NCBI GenBank assembly: GCA_010015655.1
Contig: ML976695.1
Location: 15,661-49,548 of the forward strand
Length of the DNA stretch: 33,888 nt
Reading direction: 5' to 3'
From: Bimuria novae-zelandiae CBS 107.79
Taxonomy: Eukaryota > Ascomycota > Dothideomycetes > Pleosporales > Didymosphaeriaceae
The first letter of the stretch is position 1; the number at the start of each line of letters is the position of its first letter. Under the pieces are notes generated by a model. It made no database searches. It had not been told where the DNA came from and saw only the letters and a program-made list of their open reading frames with translations. A program made the position numbers and the translations under genes. Of the stretch, positions 1-9,760 are shown in pieces.

Positions 1-2
1 AT

Positions 3-443
3 GTGCCAGTTCATCTGGGCAACATAGACCTGGCAACCCCTTATTACTACGAGGGGATTTGTGAGCTTGTCCACATGATGTTTCTTAGTTTTGGAGGGAA
101 ACGGATCTCCCAATGCCTGACGACCGGGAACAGGCCACTTATTACCACACAGGTTGACGACTCAGCCCAGGCGATCCACAATCTTGGAGTCTTGCATAAG
201 GACCTCGAACCTCGCAACATACTATGGAATGAGGACACTGGTCGAGTGATGTTGATTGATTTCGAGCGGGCCGAGGAGGTTAAGCAACGAACTGTACTAG
301 GTATCATCTCGGCAAACCGAAAGAGGAAGAGAGTGCCTGATGCAAGTATGGCTAAGCAAGGAGGAGATAGGTCTTCTGTATTTGCGCGGGAAAGACAGCG
401 TGCGGCTATCGAACTACGTAGCCTCAGGCTTATTCCCCAGTAA
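3..443 (+). CDS. Kinase-like protein, 3' part (cut by window edge)
   Basis: The frame is open at the left edge, so this is the C-terminal 146 residues of a longer protein. Residues 60-73 read HNLGVLHKDLEPRN, which fits the catalytic loop HxDxxxxN of protein kinases (D67, N72). Residues 85-88 (IDFE) stand where the DFG motif would be, with the Gly replaced by Glu. Fungal genomes hold many such divergent kinase-like proteins; their substrates are unknown. After the motif the chain becomes basic (RKRKR near residue 107) and ends at TAA without a recognisable C-lobe, so it may be truncated or a remnant. Whether the N-lobe is intact cannot be judged. The family call is moderately sure; the functional state is not. 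Confidence 0.55.
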   Translation: MPVHLGNIDLATPYYYEGICELVHMMFLSFGGKRISQCLTTGNRPLITTQVDDSAQAIHNLGVLHKDLEPRNILWNEDTGRVMLIDFERAEEVKQRTVLGIISANRKRKRVPDASMAKQGGDRSSVFARERQRAAIELRSLRLIPQ

Positions 444-484
444 TTAGAGTTGCAATTGGTACCGATATTACTATAGGCCAAAAT

Positions 485-799
485 ATGCCAGGTCCAGCTG
501 CCTACAAGTGTCGCGATTCTGTGCCTGTCCAGTTTCAGCAGAGCCTGGTTCGAAGGCTTGACATACACACACACAGTGGCTGCCGAGGGAACGCTACGCA
601 GGAGTTTGAAGAGGATAACGAACACGAGGAGGGTAACGAGAATGAAGAAGAGGATAAGGACGAGTAAGACAGGGCCTATTTGTTCGAGAGATACGAGACA
701 CATGACCGGTCGCTGATAGGGGTCGAGCGGTTAAAGCAGCGCTTGCACGGCCTGCTGGACAACATCAGTTCAGTTGCGCAGACGGCGCTCGCCGAGTAA
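485..799 (+). pseudogene. Small acidic protein frame broken by one TAA
   Basis: One frame runs from ATG 485 to TAA 797-799 with a single internal TAA at 665-667. Codons 1-60 hold a strongly acidic Glu/Asp/Asn-rich run (residues 42-60). The part after the stop still looks coding, with helical amphipathic text such as YLFERYETHD and LKQRLHGLLDNI. It follows the kinase-like fragment by 42 bp in a different frame and could be decayed sequence of the same locus. I do not recognise the family. The internal stop could be a real mutation, or 485-667 could be a chance frame. Confidence 0.35.
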
Positions 800-1194
800 A
801 TCACTTCAGAGTGCATAGGCTGATGACACTATTTACAATCAGTTTCCCTTACACTATGTTTATAAAAGCAGTTTCTGATTTGGCTCGTAACCACAACCAC
901 TATCAATTGCGCATCCACAAAGATTGCTAACAGCCACCCCAACAGTATAGAGCCAGCCGTCCTGTTTCTTGAAAAAGGCTTCAGTGGTGAATCATGGGTC
1001 TCGCCTTCCCGACGCGTGAGATACCCATAGTGTCCTAGCACGTCGTCACTAGGCGCCTCCGGGAGAAAAGCGGTCGAGATATAAGCATCTTCGCTCGTTC
1101 ATTCCTCCCTCTGTCTCTTGCCCGGCGGGCATGGACTCGCCGGGCTTGTCGGGGTAAGCGGCGGCGGCAGAGCCTGGACTTCTCTTTCCGCATC
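800..1194. other. No gene seen
   Basis: About 395 bp between two degraded genes. Only short frames without coding character are present on either strand, and no repeat or RNA gene is evident. Confidence 0.5.
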
Positions 1195-2322
1195 AAAATT
1201 GCGGCTTTGATCTTGTCTAGCCGTGACGTTACGGCAAAATCGAGGATGTTGCGCATGTACTTGCGCATGTTCTTGAGTTGCGTGTCGTCATTTATAGGGT
1301 CGAGGAATGCTTGGGTGACCTTCTTCATGCAGTACTGCATTGATGACCCATCCGCCGGGTTGATCAGTGGGCAGTGGACGAATAGAATGGCGGTACGCGT
1401 GTCGCATGTGTGGAGAAGTGATATGTGTCGATGTCAGAATGCGTGCAGCCGGCGGAGGCATAGAACTCGTAGAGGTAGCGGACTATAGTTGCCCTATTGC
1501 ATGCGCCCTATAAAGACGCGTGATGATGGGTCTTGCTGCCTGACTAGCTCTTCCACTGGCAGGTGAGGAAGGGGAAATGGAGCTTGCCTGAGAGCAGGAC
1601 CTTTGCCAACGCGCACTCCTCGTCTAGCATTAGTGCTAGCTTGACGTCGGCCGGCTCAACGGCCTGTGAGGAGATGTATGCGATGACGATATCCGGGCGC
1701 GGCTGCGTCAACTTCCCACCGTCGGTGGCGACGGTCATATCTGGCGTTAGAGGCAAATAGGCAGGTTCAGATTCACTTCAAGGGCTGAATATATCATCTC
1801 TTCCCCGTCCTCGGCCTTGCCCTCAATGAGGAGGTCGGCGCAGAGCAGATCAATAGCGGCCTTCTTGCCTATCCCGCGCGCCCGCGGCTGCTTTTTCGCA
1901 AGCCTCGCCGCCGACAGTGTGATTGCTTCCCGCACTGCCTTGACTACCTTGGAAATGTGTGTTTGCGGGTATGAGGGAATTGTGTTTCTTGCTGTTAATA
2001 GTGAGGCCGTATGCATTGAGGCGCGTTTCGGGGTCGATTTTGGCGGCCGTGGCCCGCGTGGGCGACGAGTCTCGAGACTCGGATGGGGTGGCCATCGCAA
2101 ACAGCGGGGCGGCGTGCGTCGAAGACTGCGAGAGCTCCCAGCGCCGCAGGTTCTCGCAAGTGAGAGCGAATTGAGACGAACTCGACGCCTGAGGGCGAGG
2201 GAGAAGTCCGCGGAGGGAGCGGGCGGAAATGGGCGTGAGACGGGGGTCAGGAGTAGAAGACGCTTCTAGGAAGATGTACGGCCGGCGTATAGGTCTTCGG
2301 ATCGCGCGTGCTTTGGGGGCAT
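1195..2322 (-). pseudogene. Multiply frameshifted conserved fungal protein
   Basis: Read on the minus strand from an ATG at 2322-2320 (MPPKHARSEDLYAGRTSS, then an in-frame stop), coherent protein text continues through at least four frame changes. In order it reads: a stretch with RLNAYGLTINSKKHN (about 2000), a helical stretch VKAVREAITLSAARL (about 1930), EEMIYSALEVNLNLP (about 1780), LTPDMTVATDGGKLTQPRPD (about 1720), GKLHFPFLTCQWKS (about 1560) followed by a stop, ATIVRYLYEFYASAG (about 1470), and MRKYMRNILDFAV (about 1240). I recall the FPFLTC(Q/E)xK core from large families of uncharacterised fungal proteins, including DUF7924-type ones; that link is from memory. No intron boundaries explain the breaks, so this is a dead copy. 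The 3' end is uncertain. Confidence 0.6.
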
Positions 2323-2614
2323 GAACGGTGAATTGATGAAGCAGCACGAAAGATGCATGATCTGTGATGCCGTGGGCGGTGGTGGGGGCGAACGAGGGGG
2401 TGTTGTTTTGATTTTGGCGCCTGCAAGCAGCAGCGCTGTCAGAAAAATTGTACAGGTTCGTGCAACAAAAGTCATACCGGTAAGCTGCGCCACAGAAACC
2501 TAAGCCAAAAATAGCATCTTGAAGAGCTAATTAGCCGACACGACAGCCTCTCGGCCGCAAATCTGAATCATAGCGCGCGCGAAAGTCGCCTGAGCTGCAT
2601 CCTCTCGCACACAC

Positions 2615-3835
2615 ATGATCCAAACTGTGTCGCCCTTAAATCCCCACCGTCGACGCGCCTCTCATAATTTCGAGAAGCGCTCGTCCCATCCCTTCTTCGT
2701 TTCTTTCCCCCAGCCCCATAATCCAAACGGACTATTCCAACTTGCACAAATCGACGGTACCTTCCAAGTCAAAGGCCTATCTCAACCTCTGGCTATGGCT
2801 CAGCGTCCAGTGTACGAGATTGGGACAACGGGGAGCAGCATTCACAATACCGACGTTAAATTGAATGTCTTCGTTAGCGACATACACTTCCGTATTAACC
2901 TGTTCACCGCCAATTTCGAATGCAACCCAAGGTTGCTAAAGGAGTATTTACTTCATGTAGAACACTCGGATCCAGAGTACATTCCGCCTCTCCCAGAAAA
3001 TTCTAACGACATTGAGTTTGTCGATCCTCTTGAAGAATTCTACGAATGGGCGACGAAACCGTTTCTACCGCTGTTCCGCGAAATACGTCCGTTGGATTGC
3101 AAACGGCTGTACACGCTCCAGGACTGCCTCTTTCCCAAACAAGTTAGGTACACCCTACAGTTGGCTGGGGATGAGCTAGTTCCAGTTCCACTCGACGCCA
3201 CTGTAGACCGCGCTCCTGTTGGTGTTCTACTCCCTCCCACCAAAAAGCTCGACAGCTCCATATTCCCCGTTTACCGTCTAAGTGATATCCACATTCGGCT
3301 GAGTGATGACGCGGTGGCCCTGCCAACACGGCCTGGCAAAGTGTACATCAAGGGACAGGATGTTTGCTTCTTTAAGAAGTTACAGCCAAGTGACATTTCC
3401 ATGACCCATCGAGAACTATCTACATACGCCAAGATCCATGCCGCCGAACTTAAAGAAGACGTGCGCACCTCTCGACTCCTCGGCGTGGTTGAAGACGAGG
3501 GAACATCGAGAATAGCCGGTTTTCTATTATCATATATCGATTGCGAAAACAAGACACTGCTCTGCTCTGGATGGGGTCCGAATCAGACCTCGCTACGCGA
3601 AAAATGGATTCAGCAAATAACACATTCGATTCACGAGCTTCACGCGCACCACATCGTTTGGGGAGACGCGAAACCAAATAACGTTCTTGTTGACGTGCTT
3701 AACGATGCTTATTTAGTTGATTTTGGAGGTGGGTATACTAACGGTTGGGTGGATAAGGAATTGGTGAACACCGTAGAGGGCGACTTGCAGGGGCTTGAGC
3801 GAATAGCGAAATACCTCTCTAAAGTTCCTGCATAA
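2615..3835 (+). CDS. Divergent protein-kinase-like protein, 406 aa
   Basis: Single uninterrupted frame. Residues 1-220 show no motif I can name. The kinase-like region begins near residue 240: candidate ATP-binding lysines K254/K255 (CFFKKL), a helix with RELSTYAKIH (266-275) in place of the alphaC region, and a catalytic loop VWGDAKPNNVLVD at 348-360, where the usual HRD is replaced by WGD but D351, K353 and N355 are kept. DFG (369-371) is intact. The C-lobe after DFG is very short (35 residues), as in the small fungal kinase-like proteins related to aminoglycoside-phosphotransferase folds. Catalytic residues suggest possible phosphotransfer; substrate unknown. ATG 2615 gives the full frame, but Met61 at 2795 is a plausible alternative start because residues 1-60 look like leader sequence. 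No intron is needed. Confidence 0.75.
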   Translation: MIQTVSPLNPHRRRASHNFEKRSSHPFFVSFPQPHNPNGLFQLAQIDGTFQVKGLSQPLAMAQRPVYEIGTTGSSIHNTDVKLNVFVSDIHFRINLFTANFECNPRLLKEYLLHVEHSDPEYIPPLPENSNDIEFVDPLEEFYEWATKPFLPLFREIRPLDCKRLYTLQDCLFPKQVRYTLQLAGDELVPVPLDATVDRAPVGVLLPPTKKLDSSIFPVYRLSDIHIRLSDDAVALPTRPGKVYIKGQDVCFFKKLQPSDISMTHRELSTYAKIHAAELKEDVRTSRLLGVVEDEGTSRIAGFLLSYIDCENKTLLCSGWGPNQTSLREKWIQQITHSIHELHAHHIVWGDAKPNNVLVDVLNDAYLVDFGGGYTNGWVDKELVNTVEGDLQGLERIAKYLSKVPA

Positions 3836-3946
3836 TTTTCATGCAGAAGCGGATAATCTGTGTTGGAAGTACGCGGTTGCCCTTGCAGAATCGGAGGACA
3901 TATATTGTTTAGCGAGTCCCGCGCCATTATGCAGTTCATCTATAGT

Positions 3947-4186
3947 TTACAGCAATGTTAACTGATTACGTTCAATTAACTGTCTAATTGCTTTATTATT
4001 AAGTTTGTGGCATTCCGACTTCGCCGACTCGTCATAGTGTTCTAGAAGTTCATTATGTTCCACACCTAACTCCTTCAAGCACAGCTCTCCACTATAATTT
4101 ACCATATCATTAGATCCAAAGAGTGCCTTCATAGACTTTGAAAGTTTGGACGTACGCTTAAGCGCTCTTCGCTGATACGCGCCCAC
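3947..4186 (-). CDS. Possible short or last-exon coding segment
   Basis: A minus-strand frame of about 79 codons ends at TAA (3949-3947) and reads as charged helical protein, for example LKELGVEHNELLEHYDES and NNKAIRQLIERNQ. The listed upstream end is a GTG; the frame continues further with basic residues (RQRHSRRND) to a stop near 4230, and no ATG is obvious. It may therefore be the last exon of a gene whose 5' part I cannot place, or a remnant. It is convergent with the kinase-like gene ending at 3835. Function unknown. Confidence 0.3.
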   Translation of the reverse strand: MGAYQRRALKRTSKLSKSMKALFGSNDMVNYSGELCLKELGVEHNELLEHYDESAKSECHKLNNKAIRQLIERNQLTLL

Positions 4187-4230
4187 GTCATTCCTTCTGC
4201 TATGCCGCTGGCGCGATGTTTCGCTCTATC

Positions 4231-4774
4231 TTAATGATTGGACATTGTCATACCATCACGAAATAGAAACAGCCTAAGCACCATGAGTGCATGGCACTTC
4301 CTCAGATATTTGTATATGGAGAGGTCCAATAGGAGCGAACACAATCCGACAATAGTTTCAGGACGTAGTCGTGGCAGTTCTGTTCCTTCAGCGCCTCTAA
4401 CTATATTTAGCATCTAATCGTAAAGGCGCTATCAAGCCTTGCTTCTAGAGGCATTGATAAGCATGCTAAGTGTTCAATCCGAAGCGCCTCCGCCTCATAC
4501 CCGAGTATGTAGGATTATACCGATCTGGTATGATATTTCTTCACGGACCGTATATAAGAAAGCCATACGTCGAGACTGTAAATCTCCAGAACCAATTGAA
4601 CCAGCATTTTCCAAACCATTCCACGTCCAAAATTCTTGTCTTTACACAAGCCAGCCCCTAACCGAACGATACAACCTCCTTCAGTTGACCGACACAATGT
4701 CTCATAACTGATTGATCCAACATTCCAAATAAACGAACCAACGCCCTTAACCGAACGGGCTGACCTCCGTCAAA
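4231..4774. other. No gene seen
   Basis: About 540 bp upstream of the small Cys-rich gene. Short frames exist on both strands without coding character. It presumably contains the promoter of the gene at 4775, but I could not pick out a TATA box with confidence. Confidence 0.45.
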
Positions 4775-5104
4775 ATGTGCGGTCGCCAATACAGAGTGTA
4801 TCGATGTGGTCACCGAGACATTCTTTCTGGGATCATGTACTGCCAGAACGCGCGAATTAATCCCAGAACTGGAAGACAAACCATGTGTGGAGTTGAGAGA
4901 ACGGTTACCGACGTCGCCGACTCGAACCTGTGCTACCGCCAAGAATGCTACTTGAGGGACATGGTGCAAAGAGGCTGGCGGTGTCACATATGTTACCATA
5001 TCAACAACCATCGCAACTACCATTGCGAGCTGCCGCGCAACAACATGGGGAGAATGTCACCGTGTGGCCATCAAGTCTGCGCAACGCAATGCAAGTATGC
5101 GTAA
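4775..5104 (+). CDS. Small Cys-rich, probably zinc-binding protein, 109 aa
   Basis: Uninterrupted frame from ATG 4775 (context AAAATG) to TAA. The 109 residues hold 12 cysteines (2, 11, 23, 38, 53, 58, 70, 73, 84, 97, 102, 106) and several histidines. They are arranged as RCGH at 10-13, MCGVERT at 37-43, LCYRQEC at 52-58, WRCHICYH at 68-75 and CGHQVC at 97-102. Paired CxxC and CGH groups are typical of zinc-binding folds, and there is no signal peptide, which argues against a secreted Cys-rich effector. I recall similar short fungal proteins starting MCGRxYxVxRCGH, all uncharacterised. A role in binding protein or nucleic acid is inference only. The frame stops soon after the last Cys, so the 3' end is credible. 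Confidence 0.65.
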   Translation: MCGRQYRVYRCGHRDILSGIMYCQNARINPRTGRQTMCGVERTVTDVADSNLCYRQECYLRDMVQRGWRCHICYHINNHRNYHCELPRNNMGRMSPCGHQVCATQCKYA

Positions 5105-6075
5105 ATCAGCAATGCACCGCTCTGGTTCCTTGATACACCAAGATCCAAGTATCGAGGGAAAATTACTGTCGAAATACGATGACAGGAAGCTGATAGACTC
5201 TTAATGACATTTTAAAACTGTGTCCTAGTCTATCAACTACATTTCTCTTTCACACCCCGACATTGGTGTGTATCAAACATCCTGAGTGGAAAGGTACTGA
5301 GGGCTTTCTACTTTGTTGACCTGTATGCTGCTCCGAACGAGCACGCTTGCGTCAGGCAAAGAGGCTTGGCTCAAGCATACAGTTATCTTTGAAAGTCGAA
5401 TCGTTGACCTGTCGGACGTATAGAGGTGCCGGTGGAAAGCGGCGCGTTTTTGTCGCAACAGGCGCCATGGCACTATCATCCTTCTGGTGTAGCTCACCTC
5501 GGCCCTGCTCTCACATGAACGATTGCCAGCTCCGAATTGTTGTGTCATCAAGCATAGTAATTTCTTACCTGCCAACTCTTTAAATGCAGTCACAGAACAG
5601 ATATTTGCAAGAACTTGTTATGGCTGTACGCTTTGCCGACTGCCTTTGTGTCGGCCAAGAAGTTAATGTTAAGTGCTGGGCAGAGCATCTCCGCCGGCAT
5701 CAAACAATCAGGTTAACGGATACAAAAGCAAGCTCAACTATCATGTAAACCTATCTTAGGACCGTCAATACAAGCGAGTCGTCACCCCACTAACCTTCTA
5801 TAGTCTTTACAGCGATCTAACTCAACAACGCGATATAATAATCATAAGAAGTTCCCTACAGAGGCGTAACTCTTCTAGGTCGGAGCAATTCATCCGATTG
5901 GCCCTCAGTATGTGGCCCGTGCCAGTACAAGGCTGACGGTGCGGGGGATACAAAGTTTATTCGTCTTGGTGTTCTAGCAGCTCGGAGACTTTCTCTGATT
6001 GGCCGCTTGTACGGCAGGAACAGGCCAATTAGAAATCAGCATGACGTACTTAGGGCTTATCTGCTACTTGCCAAG
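5105..6075. other. No gene supported
   Basis: About 970 bp. Frames on both strands near 5270-5590 overlap each other, lack recognisable motifs and probably are chance. Nothing repeat-like was seen until the 24-bp tandem repeat at 6076. Confidence 0.45.
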
Positions 6076-6165
6076 TCTCCTCGCGAACTCCTCGTCAACT
6101 CTCCTCGCCAACTCCTCGTTAACTCTCCTCGCCAACTCCTCGTCAACTCTCCTCGCCAACTCCTC
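6076..6165. repeat. 24-bp minisatellite, 3.75 copies
   Basis: Units of 24 bp begin at 6076, 6100, 6124 and 6148, the last cut at 18 bp. They differ from one another at one or two positions (G/C in the first, C/T in the second). The array ends 29 bp before the ATG at 6195, so it lies in the promoter or 5' leader of that gene. A 24-bp period keeps any reading frame, but the repeat does not join the downstream frame. Confidence 0.9.
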
Positions 6166-6194
6166 TTTATGCATCCTACCCTGAAAAAGAGCAG

Positions 6195-7416
6195 ATGACA
6201 GACAATTCACAGATAGCGGACGGGGAAAGGATAATTTCTGAAGCCACTAAGGTGTTTGCGCGACATCTTACGTCGGAATGGACATTCAGCAAGACGCCGC
6301 GTCTGCTTACTCAACAACTTCAACAAGCGCGCTTAGGAGAAGAAACAGACACAGCAAGATTGTTCCTGGATACTAATTTTAAGACTTGGTTAGCATACTT
6401 TCTTGCGATCAGGAGCAGTCAAGGCGGGTATCACTATACGGGCCAGCGTGCTGAGCAAATTACAATCTCTGGTTTCCAGCAGTTATCTGCAACAGACAGA
6501 AAAAAGGTGGCAACCGTACTGGCCGAGACTGAAATCCACCCTACTGTTCAATCCGCGATAGAGGATCTCACCAAACGTGGCCGTAAGTTCGCTGTAAAAC
6601 TACTTGTGCTTAGCCTGACGGTATTCGTTAGTTCTCGAGAGCACAGAGTTGTCGGCCTCTACCTCGGTGTTGCATGAGACACAAAACACCTCGATGTTGC
6701 ATGAGACACAAGACACGCCGATGTTGCATGAGACACAAGACACGCCGATGTTGCATGAGACACAAGACACGTCGATGTTGCATGAGACACAAGCTACCGC
6801 GACGGAGACTATTTCAAACACCAATGCCGAGCCTACATCCACAACGATGACGTCGTCTGGCAGCTCCAGTATTTTGCGTCCAAGAGATATAATACATAGC
6901 ATAACAGTGCCGTCAAGTGCTCCAGAACAAACGGCCTCGCACCCTGAAACAGAGCGCATTACTTCCATGTTTTCTACATATCTCCGCGGCGCGATCCGGA
7001 AACACGGCAAAACAGCCGCTATATCAGTTACACTTTACACTCACTTACCTGATGGTCTTTTGAGTTTGGCTATTGTACCAAACAAGGTCCAGTATCTCGC
7101 ATATGCGTTATTCGGTATTAATGTGGAGGTAGAGGGCCCGTTACGGTATATCGTTCAGGCTAATGGAAGCAAAATGGTTCCTCGGCCAGAGATTAACCTG
7201 GAGGGAGCTCGGGGAGAGGGTATGTCTGAGTTGCTTGGTGGATGGATAACCCGTAGAATCGAGGCAAATCCGGTGCGGGTTGAAGAGGTTAGGCAAGGAC
7301 TTCCCGCAAGTTGTGTGGTTATGCAAATCACAAACAGTCACAAAGACGATGCGTATCTGCATATAACTATGGGGTCGATCGAGATATATCAAATATATAA
7401 CGCGTTGTTTAAATAG
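6195..7416 (+). CDS. Uncharacterised 390-aa protein with internal 9-residue repeats, one intron
   Basis: Exons 6195-6582 and 6632-7416. The 49-bp intron has donor GTAAGT, branch CTGAC and acceptor TAG, and splices in phase 1. The N-terminal region (1-130) is mostly helical, with text such as LTSEWTFSKTPRLLTQQL. Residues 142-186 are five copies of a 9-residue unit of the form (V/M)LHETQ(D/N/A)T(P/S/A). A Ser/Thr-rich linker follows, and from about residue 235 a compact-looking domain includes KHGKTAAISVTLYTHLPDG, GMSELLGGWITRRIE and a C-terminal SIEIYQIYNALFK. No signal peptide, membrane span or named motif was found. The gene ends 4 bp before the stop of a convergent gene. The repeat predicts length variation between strains. 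Confidence 0.75.
6667..6801 (+). repeat. 27-bp coding minisatellite, 5 copies
   Basis: Five tandem 27-bp units fill 135 bp in exon 2 of the 6195-7416 gene, each coding nine residues. The first unit begins with GTG, the others with ATG, and the central units are nearly identical. The array keeps the frame. Confidence 0.95.
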
Positions 7417-7420
7417 AATA

Positions 7421-7724
7421 CTATTTTTCGATCACTTTCCCGCCCTGGCCTATAAACAAGAGTGATTCGCCACCAGGCAGTTTCCCTTTACCTCGCCTAT
7501 CGCTATCGCTATTGTATATCCTGACAAGCACCGATTTGCCATCATTATCCGTTCTATATAGCTTAGGCGTGCAATTCTGCCAGTATACCATTCTGTCTTT
7601 TCCTTCTATGAGAAAAGGAGTCGGGGAAGCATTGCTGAAATCGAAATCTTCATCGAGATCTTCGACCTCGAATCCCTAGAGAATAATTAGACACGTAATA
7701 ATAGTAGACCAAGTGATATACCAT
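7421..7724 (-). CDS. Small uncharacterised protein, 85 aa, intron right after ATG
   Basis: Minus strand. Exon 1 contributes only ATG (7724-7722) plus any leader; exon 2 is 7675-7421. The 46-bp intron (7676-7721) has donor GTATAT, a CTAAT branch-like site and acceptor CTAG; splicing is phase 0. The product begins MGFEVEDLDEDFDFSNASP, has a central YWQNCTPKLYRTD and ends GQGGKVIEK. It is acidic at the N-terminus and then has beta-like text. I do not recognise it. Exon 2 has no stop over 84 codons and good coding character; the start exon is inferred from the splice signals. The gene is convergent with 6195-7416, with 4 bp between the stop codons, so the transcripts probably overlap. It could also be the last exon of a longer gene. 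Confidence 0.5.
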
Positions 7725-9138
7725 GTGAGAGACGCTGATGTGACACCAAAGGGAGCTGGAGCTGGTTTGTGGTTTGCGATTTGCGGTTGCAAGAGGTGGG
7801 TGCCGATTACGGGGAGATTCGCGAATAGATTGTTAGGCACCGTCGGTTGGTTGATTGACGCGATGGCCTTAACTCAGGCGAAGTCCGTTCGTAGCATCAG
7901 CAGATGAAGTTTGAATGTAGCAACGTTGGGGAAATTTTTGTGGTTTGTAGGAGGAAAGGACTGAGGAAAAGTTGGCGGCACGCGGGGATGGTGGGGCACT
8001 TCCACGAACGTTGGGCATAAGCGCGCTTGGGCTCCTCGTTACTATAGTTCAGGACTAGACAACGCTATGTGAACTTCTCCTTGTCATGCACATGTCAGTT
8101 GCACGTGTCATTTATTGCTCTCGAAATTTTGGAGAATATAATTTATCCTCAAGGCACACCGGACTCCTTCTTTGAGCATGTGTCAAAACAGGCTATCGTA
8201 TTGGCAAGCCAGGCAACGCATGTTGGTGGCCGCTGCGACTTTGCAAACTCACAAAGCTTGGCACTTAACTAACTAGCCGCAGTCTTACCTCGCAAAGCTT
8301 GGCACTCTTAAGTCACCAACTCTATTGGCCTTACAGGACCATCTTCGGAGATAGAATGCTTAGTTAGTTAAGAAACCATGCTGAAGAGAATTTGCTAAAG
8401 AGCTATTGGGATACTACTGTGAACTTATTGGGGAAATGTTGGAAAACTGCTGGAAAACTGTCCTATCACTTAAGATCTCACCGTACACGTACCTCGCTGT
8501 CATAGCCACAAGGTGCAGAACTAATCCATGCATCTCATCACGCTTCATTTCTTGCGGGCCTTAACGTCTGTGACCCGTCTGCAAGCCTCTTCACAGATGC
8601 ACAGTGGGTGCTGCATATGTTGCCGCAATGAAGCGCTGCCTCCCGAGACATGTCTAGTGCAGGCGAAGAGGACGAGAGGGAATAACGTCAGAGCGAAAGT
8701 GCGGCAAGCGAACCTGAACTGTGGGGAGAAGGCACGAACGTAGAAGGATACACGATCTCCGTACATCAAGACCACTGCATTTCATTAGCGTCTCCCTTGA
8801 ATCTACCCTTTGATCTCTGCCCTCGTCCTCGTGACCGTCTGATCAACACTATGCCAAGATAATTGATATGATTCCTAGTTCTCCGTTGATCGGCGTATAT
8901 GCATGCTCCAGCTCGATCCAGCGTTCATCTGGCTCGGACCATCCGCGCTATCAGGGTCAGGGATACAGCCATGCAGCAACACGATGCGGGCTGCATCCTA
9001 GAAGCCTCGAACGATAATGCAAGCATAGATGCGGGTGCTACGTCTGATTGCGTGCACATCGACAACATAAGGGGGAATGAGGCTAGGATGAGCAGTGCCG
9101 CAAGCGCATAGAGACCGTGGGGAAGAGTGGGGAACGCA
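7725..9138. other. No gene supported
   Basis: About 1.4 kb. Short frames near 8070, 8530 and 8900 have no coding character. A 14-bp word (CAAAGCTTGGCACT) occurs twice near 8250 and 8293, and a short direct repeat (GGAAAACTG twice) lies near 8445. Otherwise I see nothing. Confidence 0.4.
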
Positions 9139-9146
9139 TATATAAG
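9139..9146 (+). promoter_or_regulatory. TATA box upstream of the 9878 gene
   Basis: TATATAAG follows a GC-rich stretch and precedes a long CT-rich stretch, as in strongly expressed fungal genes. The next convincing ATG is about 730 bp downstream at 9878, so either the leader is long or it contains an unrecognised intron. Confidence 0.45.
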
Positions 9147-9558
9147 ACCTCACAATTTCGTTCATTGCGAGGGTCACTGCCAATGCCAATGCATCTCATC
9201 GAGGCCCTACTTTGCCATCTTCTTTGGAATCATTTCTCAGCCTTTCCACGTCATACAGTATTATAACCTCCATCGATATACATCCTCAACGCTGGATCAG
9301 CGATCCTTCTTGAAGTGTACAACTCTCAACTATTCATTGCCAATCCCACTGCCTCTCACTGAGACCTTGTTCGAATCTTTGTCGTATTCATTCGTCGGTC
9401 TCTTCCCGTCGAATAGCATCGAAGTCTCCTCTCAGCACTCCGCCTGTTCATTCGGGCTGCAGCAACCGCGGCTTACTGTACCAACGCAGCTTAAACTGCC
9501 GATTATATCGGAGCCGAAAGCATAACCTTCGCTGTCCAGTGAAGCACTCCACTGTGCC

Positions 9559-9760
9559 AAGGTAGCCCGAAGCTTTCACCTGCCCATCCTCTTACATGAA
9601 ATCAATATCCTTCACCCTCACATATCACGATAGCCTTCTGTTTGGATATATGCTAACTTTCTATCTTCCTACGGCAAAGCATATTCCAAGCAGTCGAGGT
9701 AGAGTCACGTCCTGTCGGTACCTTGTATCATACGAAGGTAGCTCGAAGCTTTCACTTGTC
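9559..9760 (+). repeat. Direct repeat of 26 bp in the long leader
   Basis: 9559-9584 and 9735-9760 match at 23 of 26 positions; all three differences are C in the first copy and T in the second. Both lie between the TATA box at 9139 and the ATG at 9878. A binding site or a small local duplication is possible; nothing shows which. Confidence 0.6.

Noticed and set aside
545..560. GGTTCGAAGG resembling a tRNA B box
   Set aside because: No A box, acceptor stem or cloverleaf could be drawn around it.
5273..5593. 106-codon minus-strand frame
   Set aside because: No motif or convincing start and a competing frame on the plus strand; treated as chance.
8500..9150. Apparent weak duplication between 8640-8760 and 9060-9150
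   Set aside because: Only scattered matches (for example GTGC(C/G)GCAAGCG); too weak to call by eye.
9127..9525. 132-codon frame beginning MGNAYIRPHNF
   Set aside because: Starts just before the TATA box and runs through CT-rich leader sequence; likely non-coding.
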